From contig NC_059084.1 in the NCBI RefSeq assembly GCF_020497125.1, positions 5,049,501-5,113,500 on the forward strand: a stretch of 64,000 nucleotides of DNA. Direction: 5' to 3'. Position 1 is the first letter of the stretch. Every line of letters begins with the position of its first letter. Positions 23,203 to 35,425 of the stretch are shown here, one piece after another. Position numbers and translations under genes: made by a program. The notes beneath the pieces are model-generated. The model was not told the DNA's origin. It did not search any database and worked only from the letters and a program-made list of their open reading frames with translations. Source of the stretch: Mauremys mutica (taxonomy: Eukaryota; Chordata; Testudines; Geoemydidae).

Positions 23203-24354
23203 AAATTACTTGACTTTTGTTTAAAATCGATTGTACAGAATAATCTGCAATAACTCAGTTTTCAATCAATTCAAACCTGCTTGCTACTAAATTTATTACC
23301 AAACACTTTTTAATCTTACAAAAGGAGAATATATATGAAGCTGAAGCTGATGGCTTTATTTATTAATATTGCAGAGACTTTAGCAGAGAAAGTCAATGGA
23401 GGGGAAATCATCAAACTCCAAAGGGAATTTTAAAATGTAATAAATAGGGAAGCAAAGGGAAACAATGTCATTTCTTTTGATTTTTATGTTTTTGTGCCAC
23501 GCAGACAATGTTAAAACTGTAGGGCATGCTAGTGTCATTGTACTCTGCCAATCCTTTTCTCCATAGCAATTTCACTATACATGTGTGAAAGCAGTTCATG
23601 GATTTTCCTACTGTAACATTATCAGATTAAAGCAACAGTTGGGAGCCTTCCCTTGTGAATCTCCACGGCTTGATAATGAAAATAGACATAGCCCTGACCC
23701 TGGTAGAAATGCAATAGCCCCACCAGGCTACAGTCTCTCCACCAGGTTGAGAGCAGGGAACTGTCTAACTATTCCACTCAGTCCTAATTCTGAACCATTG
23801 CTGAAACTCCCGCCCAAAGCTAGGATCCCAGACTACGTTTCCTTCTTTAATGGTGGAGATTTTGTCTGCTCATTCTGAGACTTAAGGGAGTTTTGCTTCA
23901 TTTTTTCCTCTCCGTCTGACATTCCCCTGCTCTCTCTGTATTTTGCCCAGTGCAGCGGTTATTATTCTTTCCTGTGCATTGGCCTAATTGATTCCAGGAC
24001 ATGTTCAGTTCTCTGCAAGGGAGCAGAGAAGAAATGACAAAGCAACTGTTGCTATCAAATGACCCAGACCTGAAGCAGCCTTTAATTGATTTACTTTTTT
24101 GAACCTAATGAAGTCCCTCTAGGCCTGCATTCAGATTATATGAACTCTTTAGCGATAAAACCAGAAGAATAATGGGTCCAAAGGAGACGGATCCATTTTG
24201 CACTAGCTCACAGAGGCAAACACACAATTTTACCTTGTATCCCTGGAAAGCGAAGAAATAGGGTGCAGCAGCAGCAACAAAAAAATTTTTTGCTTTTGAC
24301 TAAAACGTGGCACAATTACTCATCTGGCTAGATCCCTCATTTAGGTATTTTTAA
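23203..24354. other. No gene recognised
   Basis: AT-rich and repeat-poor. The part at about 24010-24190 (AAGCAACTGTTGCTATCAAA, TTTAATTGATTTA) has the look of conserved non-coding DNA, but this cannot be tested here. Confidence 0.4.
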
Positions 24355-24651
24355 GGGCTGGTCCACACTAAGAAGGGGGGGTCAAACTAGGGTACGCAAA
24401 TTCAGCTACGTGAATAGCGTAGCTGAATTCGAAGTACCCTAGTTCGAACTACTCACCCGTCCAGACGCCGCGGAATCGAAGTCCGCAGCTCCAAGGTCGA
24501 CTCCGCCACCGCCGTTTGCAGTGGTGGAGTACCGGAGTCGACCGGAGCGCGCGGGGAGTTCGAACTATCGCGTCCAGATTAGACGCGATAGTTCGAACTC
24601 CGAGAAGTCGAACTCATCGCGTCGACCTGGCAGGTAAGTGTAGACTAGCCC
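24355..24651. mobile_element. PIF/Harbinger-type MITE with two hairpins, copy B
   Basis: This 297-base element is flanked by TAA on both sides (24352-24354 and 24652-24654), the TWA-type target duplication of PIF/Harbinger. It begins GGGCTGGTCCACACTA and ends AGTGTAGACTAGCCC, giving terminal inverted repeats. A stem with perfect 19-base arms sits at 24556-24574 and 24582-24600. Another imperfect stem spans about 24376-24447 around TTCAGCTACGTGAATAGCGT. No ORF for a transposase; it depends on one in trans. Confidence 0.87.
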
Positions 24652-24814
24652 TAAGGCTCTTCTCAATGTGGCATCACCTAGCTATGTACTGTGCAGTTTG
24701 CCAGCTATGGGCTAGACCCTCAGCCCATCCATATGCAGCAGAGTGTTCAAGCTCCTGCTTAATTTTAAGCACATGGTTAAATCTCATTCAAGTTCTTTGC
24801 TAGGTACGGAGGGA

Positions 24815-24935
24815 TTTAAGCACGTGTTTAAACTTTTTGCTGAATTGGGGTCCATGGGCTCAACCCAGCACCCACAGAAATCAATGCTAATATGTCCATT
24901 GATTTCAATGATTGCAGCATCAGGACCCACATCCT
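24815..24935. repeat. Foldback-type repeat
   Basis: GAAATCAATG and CATTGATTTC form a perfect 10-base inverted repeat around a short spacer, flanked by GGGTCC and GGACCC words. This is typical of short foldback repeats. Confidence 0.5.
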
Positions 24936-24956
24936 TTTTCAGCCCCTCTGCATCAT

Positions 24957-25140
24957 TTCATAGAGTTTAAGGTCAGAAGGGATCATGAAGTCTGACCTCC
25001 TGCAATCACAAGCCATTAAATTTCACCCAGATACCCCGTACTGAGCCCAATAACGTGCATTAGACTGAAGAGTTGTGTGCCACAAATAGAGAACAGGAGA
25101 GATCAAGGTACCACCAAGATGCTCTGCGGAGCGGTCCCAT
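24957..25140 (-). mobile_element. CR1 3' region, minus strand
   Basis: ATTTCATAGAGTTTAAGGTC, AGAAGGGATCATGAAGTCTG and CCTCCTGCAATCACAAGCC read as a reversed CR1 tail. The same subfamily appears at 31612. Confidence 0.85.
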
Positions 25141-26277
25141 GAAAGTGAACACAGCTGGCTGCTCTGCAGAGTTCAGTGATTCCTTTTGCCTGGCAACCCT
25201 TAGCATAAAGCATTTTTCCCTGTAATGACTGACTTGGGGGAACGGCTGAAACAGCAAATCCAAAGCTGATCCATATTAGCTTCCATCTGAAACACACTTA
25301 TTTGGACTTAGTTGGGATTAGTTCCCCAGAACATTTCCTCAGCCCTATTAGTGGTGAAACAAACCACTCTCTGAGCAGCATTATAAAACATATGGGATTG
25401 ATTGTATCAGGAGCAGGGCCATTTTTGATAAGGAGCTGCAGAAACCTAGTGATAGTAACATGTGAAGGCTCATGTAAGCCTTTCATCATCCCTGGCAAAG
25501 AAAAAGGGACCGGCCTCTCAAAGGCTCGAAACCCTCCCTTTGCTTCTCTCTTTCTGTTGCTTGTATTATTTAATTTCACCTTCACTCAACATGCTGAAAG
25601 AAAATGAAATCTCCTCTGTGTTAGGATCAGTCTCTCTTTAGATAAATATGTGTCTGCCAAAACCAGTGCATTACATTCCTGGGTGCTTTTCTCTTCCAAA
25701 TGGGCAGCTTTTGTGTGTCATCATTCACTCTGCTGTAATAGATGGAAAGCACTCAGAAGTACGGTCTGAACATTCTTCAGAGCCAGATCCTGTAGTTCTA
25801 AACAAAACCAGTGGGAGTATTGATGGAAAAAGGACTTCAGGCACTGGCCCCTAACTGGGAAGGCATGACCAGAGCTGCCTCTTCATTCATTAGTGTATAA
25901 CGAGGCTTTGTTTCAGTAAGCCTGAAAAAGATATTTATGTTGTGTGCTGATCGAAGTTTTCTGAACATACCGTGTTTTCACTGCCAGTGGGTTACTCTTG
26001 GGTATAGCTCATACAGGGATCCTAGTGAGATGGCAGATCTATTTACCTTCCATAACAATATGCTGTCCATAAAGTAATATGCTGCCAGTAGCTTAGAATT
26101 CTGCCTAGTCTTGTTTAGCTACCGATGGCGTCAAAGCATGCAGCATTTGTAACTGATTCACATTTTACATTCCTAGTGCTTGGGTATGCATCTCGTGTTG
26201 CAGTACATTCAGGAGACAGGTCCCTAAAGTGTCCCCTCTTTCTAAGGAACTTACCATACGACCCTATTTTTAACATG
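25141..26277. other. No gene recognised
   Basis: No repeat or exon identified. Overlapping opposite-strand ORFs of about 95-101 codons at 25298-25607 have no recognised domain. Confidence 0.45.
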
Positions 26278-26620
26278 AAGGAACAATGTGATGGGCTGGC
26301 AGTGGTTGGACCCAGACAGCAGGGGCATCACTGTTCTAGTTACCACCACTAACTCGGTGCTGTCAGTAAAGCCAGGTGCGTCTGATTAGCTGGGCTGTGA
26401 AAGGGGGAAAGAGGAACTAAGGGGAGAGACAATAGGTCTTGCGGGGGGAACCCTTAGAAATCTCAAGATCTCCTTTACATTCAATTATTCTTAAATGGAG
26501 ACTAAGAAAACCCCGGGATGGGATGAGTTTTTGCTCACACCACTAGTGGGGTTGGGACTCTGGCTGTTCATATTTGGTACCAGTAGTGGGATCTCTAGAT
26601 ACCCCCCTGCCCAAAGAGGG
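26278..26620. repeat. Possible LTR-like interspersed repeat
   Basis: GTGATGGGCTGGCAGTGGTT, GCTGTGAAAGGGGGAAAGAG and later GGTACCAGTAGTGGGATCTC resemble pieces of GC-richer reptile LTR-like repeats. No boundary or duplication is visible. Confidence 0.3.
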
Positions 26621-28723
26621 AAAATGGAGGGAATCTCAAAATGGCTGGTGGAATAGCAGCCATGTACTAAAACTGGGCAGTTTTTCAGTTCTCCGTCTGG
26701 TATGACTATATTATATTTAAGGGCATAGTTCTCTCAGAGTTACACTATGGATCTCACAATGCAGATACTTAAGAAAAAATTCTCCATGATTATTAATCGA
26801 CAGCCTTGGCCACTACTGTTTGGCTGTCAGTACAGAGTTAACTTTCAGAGCCTTTAAAATCTTTGCTGAGGAGGTTGGGTTGTGTATGTGTTTGAGACCC
26901 TCTTTGCTTTTATCTGTTATTTTAAACTATTTTTTCATTTTCCTTTGAGACGTCTCTTCATCTGAGCTGCCTGTAATTATCTGGCCAACAATAACCACAA
27001 GCGAGCTTGGGAAAATCAGGGCCCAGGTGATAAAACTCCGTATATTCATTTGTCTTAAATTAGCAAAACAAGAAAAAAGAAATGTCCGTAGGAAAAAGGA
27101 TCTTGTTTTCCACTTGGAAGTTTTCTATTCAAACTTAATTTCTAACGCACACAAAAAATGTGGCTTGAGATTGGCAGGCAGGTGTGGAAGCCCAGGGAGC
27201 ACCAACTACTATCAGAAATTTTGTGCTACATAAATGTAATAGAAAAAAGTAAACCTGGGTAACTTGATGTCCCTTGTCAGAGTTTTGCTGTCTCCCGAAG
27301 TGCAGAGCTACATTTTCCATAATTCTTTGAACTTCATTTATTTTGTGCTATTTGAGGTAAGATTTATGACAGATTGGCAGCATGTACCAACTTTCCGACT
27401 GATGATGTGTGTGTAAGTTATGTACTTTGTGCAGTACATGGATAGAGAGCTAGTTGAAAAATAAGAATAATAAAATCACACACAATTTTGAAATTTCAAA
27501 TTGTTTCCATTTCTAGGTTTCCAGGTAGACCCGTTTTTCCTTTATTTAATATTTTTGGTGAATTCTGTTCAAACTAAATGTATATCAAAGCCATTATTGA
27601 AATAGTAGTTGCATTTTTTAATTTATAACAATGTTATTTTATTTATCTTCAGGAAATGAAATGTTTTTCACTGCTGGCTTTGATATTCATTTTGGATACA
27701 AAAATTACACTGAAAAGTGTTACAAAAATGTTCAGAAATAAAATATTTTGAAAAACTCAACCTTTTCTGTGCAACTTTTCATTAAAAAAAAATGTCGGGT
27801 TCTCTTTGTTAGCTAGTGCATTTAGTGTTGGACTGACAGCTCTGGGGACTGAAGTGTTCTGCTTATTCACAACACAAGTACAGCACTGGGCAGTAGCAGT
27901 TTAGGATTCTTCCATGTCACTGCCAATAAGCCCCAGTCCTGAACTGGAGAGATCAACCCTTGGGGCCAGTGGGAAATTCCTCCTCTACAACCCAATCCAT
28001 TTAAACCTTGGCCTCTGCACGGAGATTATCCACAAAGGATTCCGAGCAGAGTGAACACACCTGCCCACTAGGAACGGCACTACAACCAACCATCTCTTTT
28101 CAGATAAACAACTCTGCAGCTGTTGGATAATAACTTTTAGTGAAAGCTCAACAGGGCTGGAATTAAAGCAGCAACCTAGAGGTGAAAATCTCCAGATCTC
28201 ATTAATAGTTCCCCGAGCTAGCCAGCCTTCCCATGTGATTCTTGTGTCACTGCTTTTGAGGTGTGGGTAAGGTGACTATTTCCCAGTCTCTTTGGATGAA
28301 TGAATTTCCTTTGGATTGTTTATTATAGAAATAAGTTTTCTCCCTGGAACTGTGATGGGTCAGATTCCTATGGAGCTATGCCGATTAACACCAGCTGAGG
28401 ATCTGGCCTGACTGCTGGGAAGCACCTTTTGAAGAACGGAATTTGGATGGAACGGTGAAAAAAATGCGAGTTGGCCCAGCTTCAGGAGATAGGCCTGGTA
28501 TTATCCACATTGCTGTTCTCCACCCAATGAGCTCTCGCTGCTATTGAGTTAACCTAAATACAAACATGACAGAACCAGATGTACTGTGCATGGCCACCGT
28601 ATACGCAAAGGCCAGAGAAGGGCTGGGTTTGGCATTTTCCTTAGCAGGGAGGCAGGATTCTTATCTCCCAGCATTGCTAAAGTTGCTGCTGGTTCCATAT
28701 TTCAGCAACGCTAGCGCTGCCGC
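26621..28723. other. No gene recognised
   Basis: A palindromic AT-rich part lies at 27480-27790. The phrase ATGCCGATTAACACCAGCTG followed by GATCTGGCCTG at 28379-28410 is a fragment of a foldback repeat. No exon identified. Confidence 0.45.
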
Positions 28724-29077
28724 CAGGGCCGGCTCTACAGTTTTCGCTGCCCCAAGCAGCGCACTGAATTGCCGCCACAGGCGGCGGGGTCAGTCCGTGC
28801 GCTATTAGGGCGGCAGGCACGTTTCCACGGAGGTGGCAATTCGGTGGCAGCTTCTATGTTTAGCTGAAGCCGCAGCGGACAGCTAAACTTAGAAGCTGCT
28901 GCAGAATTGCCACCACCGCGGAAGCGCGCGTGCTGCCCTAACGCACACGGACTGCTCCCGCCGTCCACGGCGGCAATTCAGCGTGCTGCTTGGGGGCAAA
29001 ACAACAGGGACTGCCGCCCCTTGCAGATTGCTGCCCCAAGCACCAGCTTGGAATGCTGGTGCCTGGAGCCGGCCCTG
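28724..29077. mobile_element. hAT-type MITE, GC-rich, with exact 8-bp target duplication
   Basis: The 354-base element begins CAGGGCCGGCTCTA and ends TGGAGCCGGCCCTG, inverted with one mismatch. Both sides carry the 8-base duplication GCTGCCGC (28716-28723 and 29078-29085), the hallmark of hAT insertion. A long internal stem joins 28832-28866 with 28880-28914. Overlapping ORFs on both strands reflect GC content; no transposase is encoded. Confidence 0.9.
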
Positions 29078-29956
29078 GCTGCCGCCGTAGAACCGACTTC
29101 TCAGCAGCAAAGCTCAAGGGGCTTGTGGGCAGAAGGGTCTGAGCTTCCCAGCTGTCCAAACATAGTGATCCATGGGATGAATAAAAGCCAGTGAGCAGCA
29201 GCTTGCAGGGAGACGTGTTCAGAATGACAAGGTGTTTGTTTGGTTTGCTTCTCATCTCATGTAGCCATTTGCTGACAGTGACCTCGAGGACTGCGTTTGT
29301 GTATTCAAAGAAACATATCATCAGACATGCCTAGGCAATTGCCCCCTACTTGGTCCAGCAGTGCCGTGTGGACTGATATGCCACGCATGCACCTATTGAC
29401 CGGAATGGAACACTATCAGTTCCCATTTGGTGGCTTATTCCAGATTGCATGTGTTTTGCAAGGGGGTCATTTCCTCCCCTTAATCCTTTTTTTTTTGATG
29501 TTTGTGTTTGAGAAAGAAAAACCAAACAAAATACAAAATCTGCTTAGAGGTCCCTTTGATTTTATTTGATAGTGGGGTTTGCAAAAGCAAAACCAATCTG
29601 AGTCCCCGATTAAAGATCTGGTTCAAAAACAGTTCTGCACAGATAGCGCTCATCAAAGGACCATTCCCTAGCTGTGAGCTGCTCAGCTGATAGAGATGGA
29701 TGTTGACTGAGTCTTTGCATTCCTTGCAGTATCCCCCAGGAGATCAGAGAGCCTCAAACTCTTCAAGGAAAACATATGGGGCTACTGCGAGTCACGCCAG
29801 CAAAGGATCTGGACCATTAACTTTCCCTATGTTTATATTGCTATACTCTTGCTAAAAGGATTTGTAAACATATTTTAATACTCATTTAAAATAACACGAC
29901 ATCATGCTGCAGGTGACACACAGAGGAGTTATTTTGTAAAGCCAGAGTCTCTCAGG
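29078..29956. other. No gene recognised
   Basis: Apart from a T run at 29487-29496, nothing is recognised. A 90-codon plus ORF (29297-29569) has no domain. Confidence 0.5.
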
Positions 29957-30080
29957 TAGGGTGACCAGATATCCCAATTTTATAGGGACAGTCCCAATTT
30001 TTGGGTCTTTTTCTTATATAGGTTCCTATTACCCTCCACCTCCTGCCCCCATTTTTCACACTTGCTGTCTGGTCACCCTA
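29957..30080. mobile_element. Short hAT-type MITE with exact 8-bp target duplication
   Basis: The 124-base element begins TAGGGTGACCAGA and ends TCTGGTCACCCTA except for one base (GTCTGG). Perfect 8-base duplications CTCTCAGG lie at 29949-29956 and 30081-30088. The middle includes TTGGGTCTTTTTCTTATATA. It is non-coding and must be mobilised in trans. Confidence 0.92.
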
Positions 30081-30109
30081 CTCTCAGGAATAGAGCTGAA
30101 GGAATAATT

Positions 30110-30570
30110 TGTTTTCCAGTTTGGGTGACGAACCAAAAAATCCAGGAAAAAAACCAGTTCAGTTTGAACCAAAACTGAATTTTTTCAATTTTTCTTGCCA
30201 AAATGAAACCAATGAAAAATGTTTTCTTGGGGTCAAATGACACATTTTATTCGAGTCAAACAATTTTTTTCTGTTTTTAATTTTGTTTTAGGTCAGTGCT
30301 GGCTGTTTTTGAACCTTTTGTTTGTTTGTTTTCAATTCACTACATTTCTAAATGAAATGCTGCTTTAAAATGCAGAGTCCAAAAGTTTCATTTTGAAATG
30401 ACTGAAATGAACCATTTCAACTTTTTTTCCAATATTTTCCCCATTTATTTTTTTTTGGGCCAAAACTATTCACCAAATTCAACTTGAATTTGAGAATAGT
30501 TTTGGTGCCCTGAAAAATGTTGGTTAATTAACTATTTGCCTAAAGATTTTCACCCAGCTCTACTGAGGAG
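30110..30570. repeat. AT-rich foldback-like repeat
   Basis: AAACCAATGAAAAATGTTTT, TTTTGAAATGACTGAAATGA and many TTTT/AAAA words alternate. It resembles 12240-12800 and may be the same kind of element. Confidence 0.5.
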
Positions 30571-31505
30571 TTGCTAGTAACTATCTCATGCCCTGAAGGT
30601 ATGATCAACCAATAAGGATTTGTTGTAATGATAAGCAATGCATTTATTAGATGAGAGTGTTGTCACTTGGCTATCGCTGGCTGAGTCACTCCTTCCACAG
30701 CCTGGCTGGGTGGGTGGTCTGCTCCTAGAAGTTCCTGTGACAGAGATGATGAACACAGTCATATCTTTGTGACTATTGTATCAACTTTGTAAATGTTATC
30801 TGCATTTTCCTGAGACGGACCTTGGAACCTGAAAACATCGAAGATGATTATATTGAGATGTGCCAGTGGATGTGGGCTCCTAGAACATTCGTAGATCTTT
30901 GTATCATTATGTGTTATATGTATTTTGTGCTCCTGGGTGTTGGGTGGGTTTCCTGTGGTATCTGGAATCACTAAGAAATTGTTAATGCAAATTCCCACTG
31001 CTGGTTATGCAGATACCTGGCCTTTGACTCAGCCGGGATGACTGGAAGGACCTCATTTTGATCTAACAAATGGACAAGAATCTTTGGCCAACCCTGCTGA
31101 AGGGTTTGAAGGACAGGATCCTGCCAGATTCTCCAAAGGAAAGATGCGGTACCTCTGGTAAGCTTAAGTGTGCATTTAGATCTTTGATTGTTTTATGATC
31201 TGTTTTCTCTGTAATGCTTTTGTCCTAAAATAAATTTACTGTGCTCTGTGTAAGGCTGCCTGGTCTCTGGTAAATCACAGTCTTAGTCCCTGTGAGAGAG
31301 TGGAACTGCAGGATCTTAGCTAAGGTCAGACCTGCTGAGATAATCACAGTGAATGACAGGGGGCTGCAGCCAAAACCTGTTCAGGGGGAGAGGGACTGCC
31401 AAGAGAGTATGGTAGGCCTGTGACCTAAGAGGTCATCCTTTGAGCAGACCACAGAGTGGGTGAGAGACTCAGTTACCCCAACACTGTTGGCAGCCTCTTC
31501 CTTTC
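30571..31505 (+). repeat. Unclassified LTR-like interspersed repeat
   Basis: The stretch contains TCTGTAATGCTTTTGTCCTA followed by AAATAAATTTACTGTGCTCT, then AGTGGGTGAGAGACTCAGTT and ACCCCAACACT at its end. A polyadenylation-like signal at 31230 precedes a long tail, as in the element at 481-965. I recall similar sequence in turtles but cannot name it. No coding capacity. Confidence 0.45.
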
Positions 31506-31611
31506 TTGTTGAGCTGATGACATTCTAGTTGAATGTTTGTGCCACGTGCAATTCAAAAATTCCTTTCCCCCGGACCCACTGTCAGATCTTGTACTTGACA
31601 TAGGAGCTCAG

Positions 31612-31835
31612 AGAGTCATAGAGTTTAAGGCCAGAAGGGACCACCAAAATATCTAGTTGGGACTCTTGTCCATCACAGGTCACTGACACCACCCAACACC
31701 CCATGATAAACCCAGCAACTGAAATTAGACCAAAACACTACCACTCACAGGAGACCAAACTATTTTGTGCCACAGGCAGAGAATAGGAGGAACTGAGGTG
31801 CCCCACTGCCTGAGGTCACTGAAATGATAGGGAGT
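31612..31835 (-). mobile_element. CR1 3' region, minus strand
   Basis: GTCATAGAGTTTAAGGCCAG, AAGGGACCACCAAAATATCT and GAGAATAGGAGGAACTGAGG read as a reversed CR1 tail close to the 24957 copy. Confidence 0.87.
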
Positions 31836-31934
31836 TAATTATGTGAGGTGTACCCAGCTGATCCCAGCAAGTGACCCTCACTCTATGCTACAGAGGAAAT
31901 TCAATGTTGCAATAACAATAAAAATCCTTTTCTA

Positions 31935-32106
31935 TTATCAAGGACCTTGTACAACTGTCAGTGAAACCTCACAATACCCTCGAGGAGCAGGGAAGTATTT
32001 CATATCTGGATATTACAGACTGGGAAAGCCAGCTGCAGAGGGGGTAAGTGACCTTCTCCGGGTCACTGATTCAATGGCAGAGCTGGGCATAGAACACAAG
32101 GCATGA
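31935..32106 (-). mobile_element. MIR-type SINE, minus strand
   Basis: Reversed core words are TACAGACTGGGAAAGCCAGC, GGGGGTAAGTGACCTTCTCC and GGCAGAGCTGGGCATAGAAC, which are antisense to the MIR core. Confidence 0.7.
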
Positions 32107-32939
32107 ACCATCTCTCTGTGTGCAGGTGCACAAGCAGGCAATTTCTGGGGAATTCATTTTAATTAACTTCCCAAGTTAAATGCAATTGCAGTGTAGCTTG
32201 ACAATAACACTCTCCATTTATCGTCTCTCAATAGCCACATGCAAGAAATTCAATAAAGAGTTTTTAGCCATGGCCCTGAAATAGTAGAGGGTGAGGGGAG
32301 GCTTTTAGGGCCATCCCTCCATCAGCTTGGAACTTCAAGAGGCTTTTAATGGACTGAGAACTACTTTTTAAAGGGACTTTAAGAATAAAAGTAGAGCTTT
32401 TATTGGAATAGACTTATTGTCCCGGTGACTTTCTCTGGTCAGCTTGCACAGTAAAAGATCCAACATGGTGCTATACTTTTTATGCAATCCCCTCATTTAA
32501 GGCATCAGAGGCATTTAGGTGAACAGCAGCAACCAAAATGGCAGAGTGCTCTTCAGCTGCTGGCAGCTGTGCCCTGGATCTGAGTGCCAGCTGTGTAGTG
32601 AATGCCGATGTATGGAAACGGGAGGAAAACATATAACATGATGGCAGAAGAAAATATTCCCACCCCCCAACACAGAGCAACATTGTATAGGGGCCAGGGA
32701 AACACACAGTTGTGTTCTACGGTACCTGGCTGGAAGCACATTCCATGGGAAACAAAACAAGAGAAGTGCCCTCAACCGATCCAGATCCTGTTCATGGGGT
32801 TGGTGGTGGATCCATTAGTGGTCAGCCAGGAGGTTTGGGACTGTTAGCTGGACCATTGCAGTGAGTTGCCTATAAGATTTTCTTCTCATGATGCCAACAA
32901 ACACATGAAAAGCAGAACAGCTGACTTGGGCTTTAAGAC
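32107..32939. other. No gene recognised
   Basis: Overlapping ORFs of 60-86 codons on both strands at 32480-32847 have no recognisable domain. No clear repeat. Confidence 0.5.
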
Positions 32940-33168
32940 TTGGAGGGTAGGTCCCTCAATGGCCATTAGCCAAGAGAGTCAGGGATGCAACCCATGCTCT
33001 GACTACCCCATAATCTCTGACTGCCAGAAGCTGGCAGTTGTCAGCTTGACAATTGCCCTGTTCTGGTCATTCCCTGTAAGTATCTGGCACTGGCCACTCT
33101 CAGAGACAGGATACTGGGCTGGAAGGACCATTGCGCTGATCCGGTTTGGCTGTTCTTATCTTATGATA
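32940..33168 (+). mobile_element. CR1 3' end (3'UTR)
   Basis: GTCCCTCAATGGCCATTAGC leads into CTCAGAGACAGGATACTGGG and CTGATCCGGTTTGGCTGTTC. This is CR1 3'UTR from just after the ORF2 stop. Confidence 0.87.
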
Positions 33169-34727
33169 TGTGTCAAAGCTGCAGGCGGCAGGGGCCTGAT
33201 CCAGCTTTCCTTGCAATCAGTGAAAAGACTCTCATTGACTGTAATGGGAGTTGCATTGCGCTGTGCATAAAGAGCTTTGCCATAGTGGCCAAGAGTGGCC
33301 TTATAGGGGGTGAAGCTAACAAAAGCTAGCACATTCCAAAAGGTGAGTGTGGACAGGGCACACTGCCTTTAACGTGTGCTACACTGAGCGGGAGCTGAGC
33401 CTCCTTACAAGGCATTGACTCATGCACAAGCCTTGCACAAACGAAGATGTCTGCATTCCAGTGATGGCATATGGGGACATAGCCAATGTGCCGTGTACTG
33501 GAAAGCATAAAAGGAACATGCATCTGGTGTCTGTATGTACAGTCCTTTCATCCTACTGCTGCTTAACCCAAACTCCTTCTTACTCAAATTGGGGGTTCCA
33601 GTTCCCACAGATTGACTTGTCCTCTCCCCCGACCCCCCATTGTCCCTAACAAAGATCTTCCCTATTTATCTATGTTAGAAGTTTCTGAAACTTTTCTTGC
33701 AAACAGGGTTGAACAGTATCACAAATGCAATATTTATAAGCATGCCTAAAAATGTGCAGTGTGCATAATGGGTCAGGATTGATCTACTATGTTATTTCAG
33801 GAAACACCTACTGCAGAGAGAGACAAAAAGAACAGGAACTCAGATAAAACGGGTCAGGAGGATCCCAAAGGACTGCCTGGGGAAAACAATCCTCTCCAGA
33901 AATTAAAAAGTCTTTCAGCTGAAATATTAGTAGATCTCCCTGAGACAGCAGCACATTACCTTCAGAGGATGAAATGCACCCAGCAGGCTAGCTGAATATT
34001 CAGCCCAAAGCCAAATGAATACATTTTTTAATGAGTAACCTTGGGACAGGCGAACTGATCTTGCTAAAGCATAGGACTTTAGAAGAGAGCGCAGAAATAT
34101 GTGAATTACTACTGTGTGAGATTCAGTTACTCATAAAGAAGCCAAATCTGAAGTTAACGAGGGGGGAAAAAAGTTGGGGGTGGCAGATTCTAAACCTGTA
34201 ACACCCTTGGGGATGCAGGGTGGTTAACACAATGAGTCAAGGGTCTGGCTTTTTGCTGGCTGAGTCCTAGGTTCAAAGATGACTCATGGTCATACGTAGA
34301 AGTCATCTTGGTCATCTTCATCTCTCTTTGAGCGCATCAAAAGGGCACTGCATAATTCAGGAACTGGTGTTCCCTTCGGTGGAGAGGGCTGGGACTGGGA
34401 TACAAAATGGTGTCCGGTCAGGGCTGAAGTGCAAAGGCTGAGCTGTTTACTGAGCTTCAGCACACCTGCTGTGCTATACCTGGGTCTAGGGACGTGCTGT
34501 GGAATGGCTCCCTCACTTCCATGGGCACTGAGGCCACCACAGTTGACGTATCAAACTCGTATGCTGTGTAACATGCTTGTACAGTGTGTCTTGTCTCTCT
34601 CCGGTTACTGATCCAAGGAGGATAATAGCCTACTACTTCTAGCACCGAATGGAGTTACTTTTTTACATCTGGGGATAGAAGTGTTGAAGGTCCTTGTTTC
34701 ACGCCGAGGCATTGGGAGGCAGCATAC
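33169..34727. other. No gene recognised
   Basis: GATCCAGCTTTCC...CATTGACTGTAATGGGAG at 33199-33250 looks like part of a foldback repeat. A tRNA-like phrase (GGTTAACACAATGAG, then TAGGTTCAAA about 40 bases on) at 34222-34277 could be an eroded SINE head. Confidence 0.4.
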
Positions 34728-35425
34728 TGATGCAGGGGTGTACCGGGGTGGTCACCCGCTCCTGCCTAGAAGGGCTTGAAATCAGCCCTGGGAGAGGGCT
34801 GAGGCTGTGTGAGGGCTGCTGCGAGGGAGAACAGCAAGCCTCAGCGGATTGGGGAAACAGCCACAGCTGGGGCCACACCCCAATCAGACCATCGCTGGCC
34901 TTATAAAGGCCAGGGAAGCCAGGAGCTAAGGCCACTCTCTTGAGGGAGAAGGGCCTGGCTGCCTAGAAGCTGAGGAAGGTACCTACAGTGGCGCAGGGCT
35001 GGGGAAAGGCTAGAGGAGCTGGGGAGCTCCAGCCTGGAGAGCCCCCAGGCTGCAGGCCTTGCTAAAGGCCACGACAGTTACTGGGGCTACAGGGGGTAGC
35101 GTGGGGTAGGCAAAGGCAGCAGGTCCAACCCCCCCTTTGCCGGCGATGAATGGTGTGTACATTGCAGTCTGTGAGCGGGGGCTAGATGCTGACTGGCAGT
35201 AGCCATATACTGAGGTGAGGTGGGATACGAGGTTGGGGGGGTCCCTGGGGAGGGGAGACCCATATCTGTGGGAGTACTGCCAGGGGGCACCGTGGTCCGG
35301 GAGGAACATGAGGCCTGTGGTGAGTGGGACTCCGGCCTGCAGAGGGCGCTCCGAAGGCTGGAAAAGCTAATTCCCAGGACCACAGCAGGAGGCGCCGTGC
35401 CGGTGAGTCGCCGCATCGCTACAAG
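34728..35425 (+). mobile_element. GC-rich LTR-like interspersed repeat
   Basis: About 700 bases of high GC content carry CCACAGCTGGGGCCACACCC, a TTATAAAGG box at 34901, GGAGCTCCAGCCTGGAGAGC and AGTACTGCCAGGGGGCACCG. I recall this wording as a frequent GC-rich turtle repeat with a TATA-like box, consistent with an LTR. No internal retroviral genes and no second LTR are visible. The overlapping ORFs (35010-35438) are compositional. Confidence 0.5.

Noticed and set aside
28735..29321. Several 73-127 codon ORFs on both strands near 29 kb
   Set aside because: They arise from a CpG-rich hAT MITE; translations are Ala/Arg/Pro-rich and differ in every frame.
34222..34277. tRNA-like phrase with possible A and B boxes
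   Set aside because: Box sequences are poor and no cloverleaf or SINE body follows; too weak to call.
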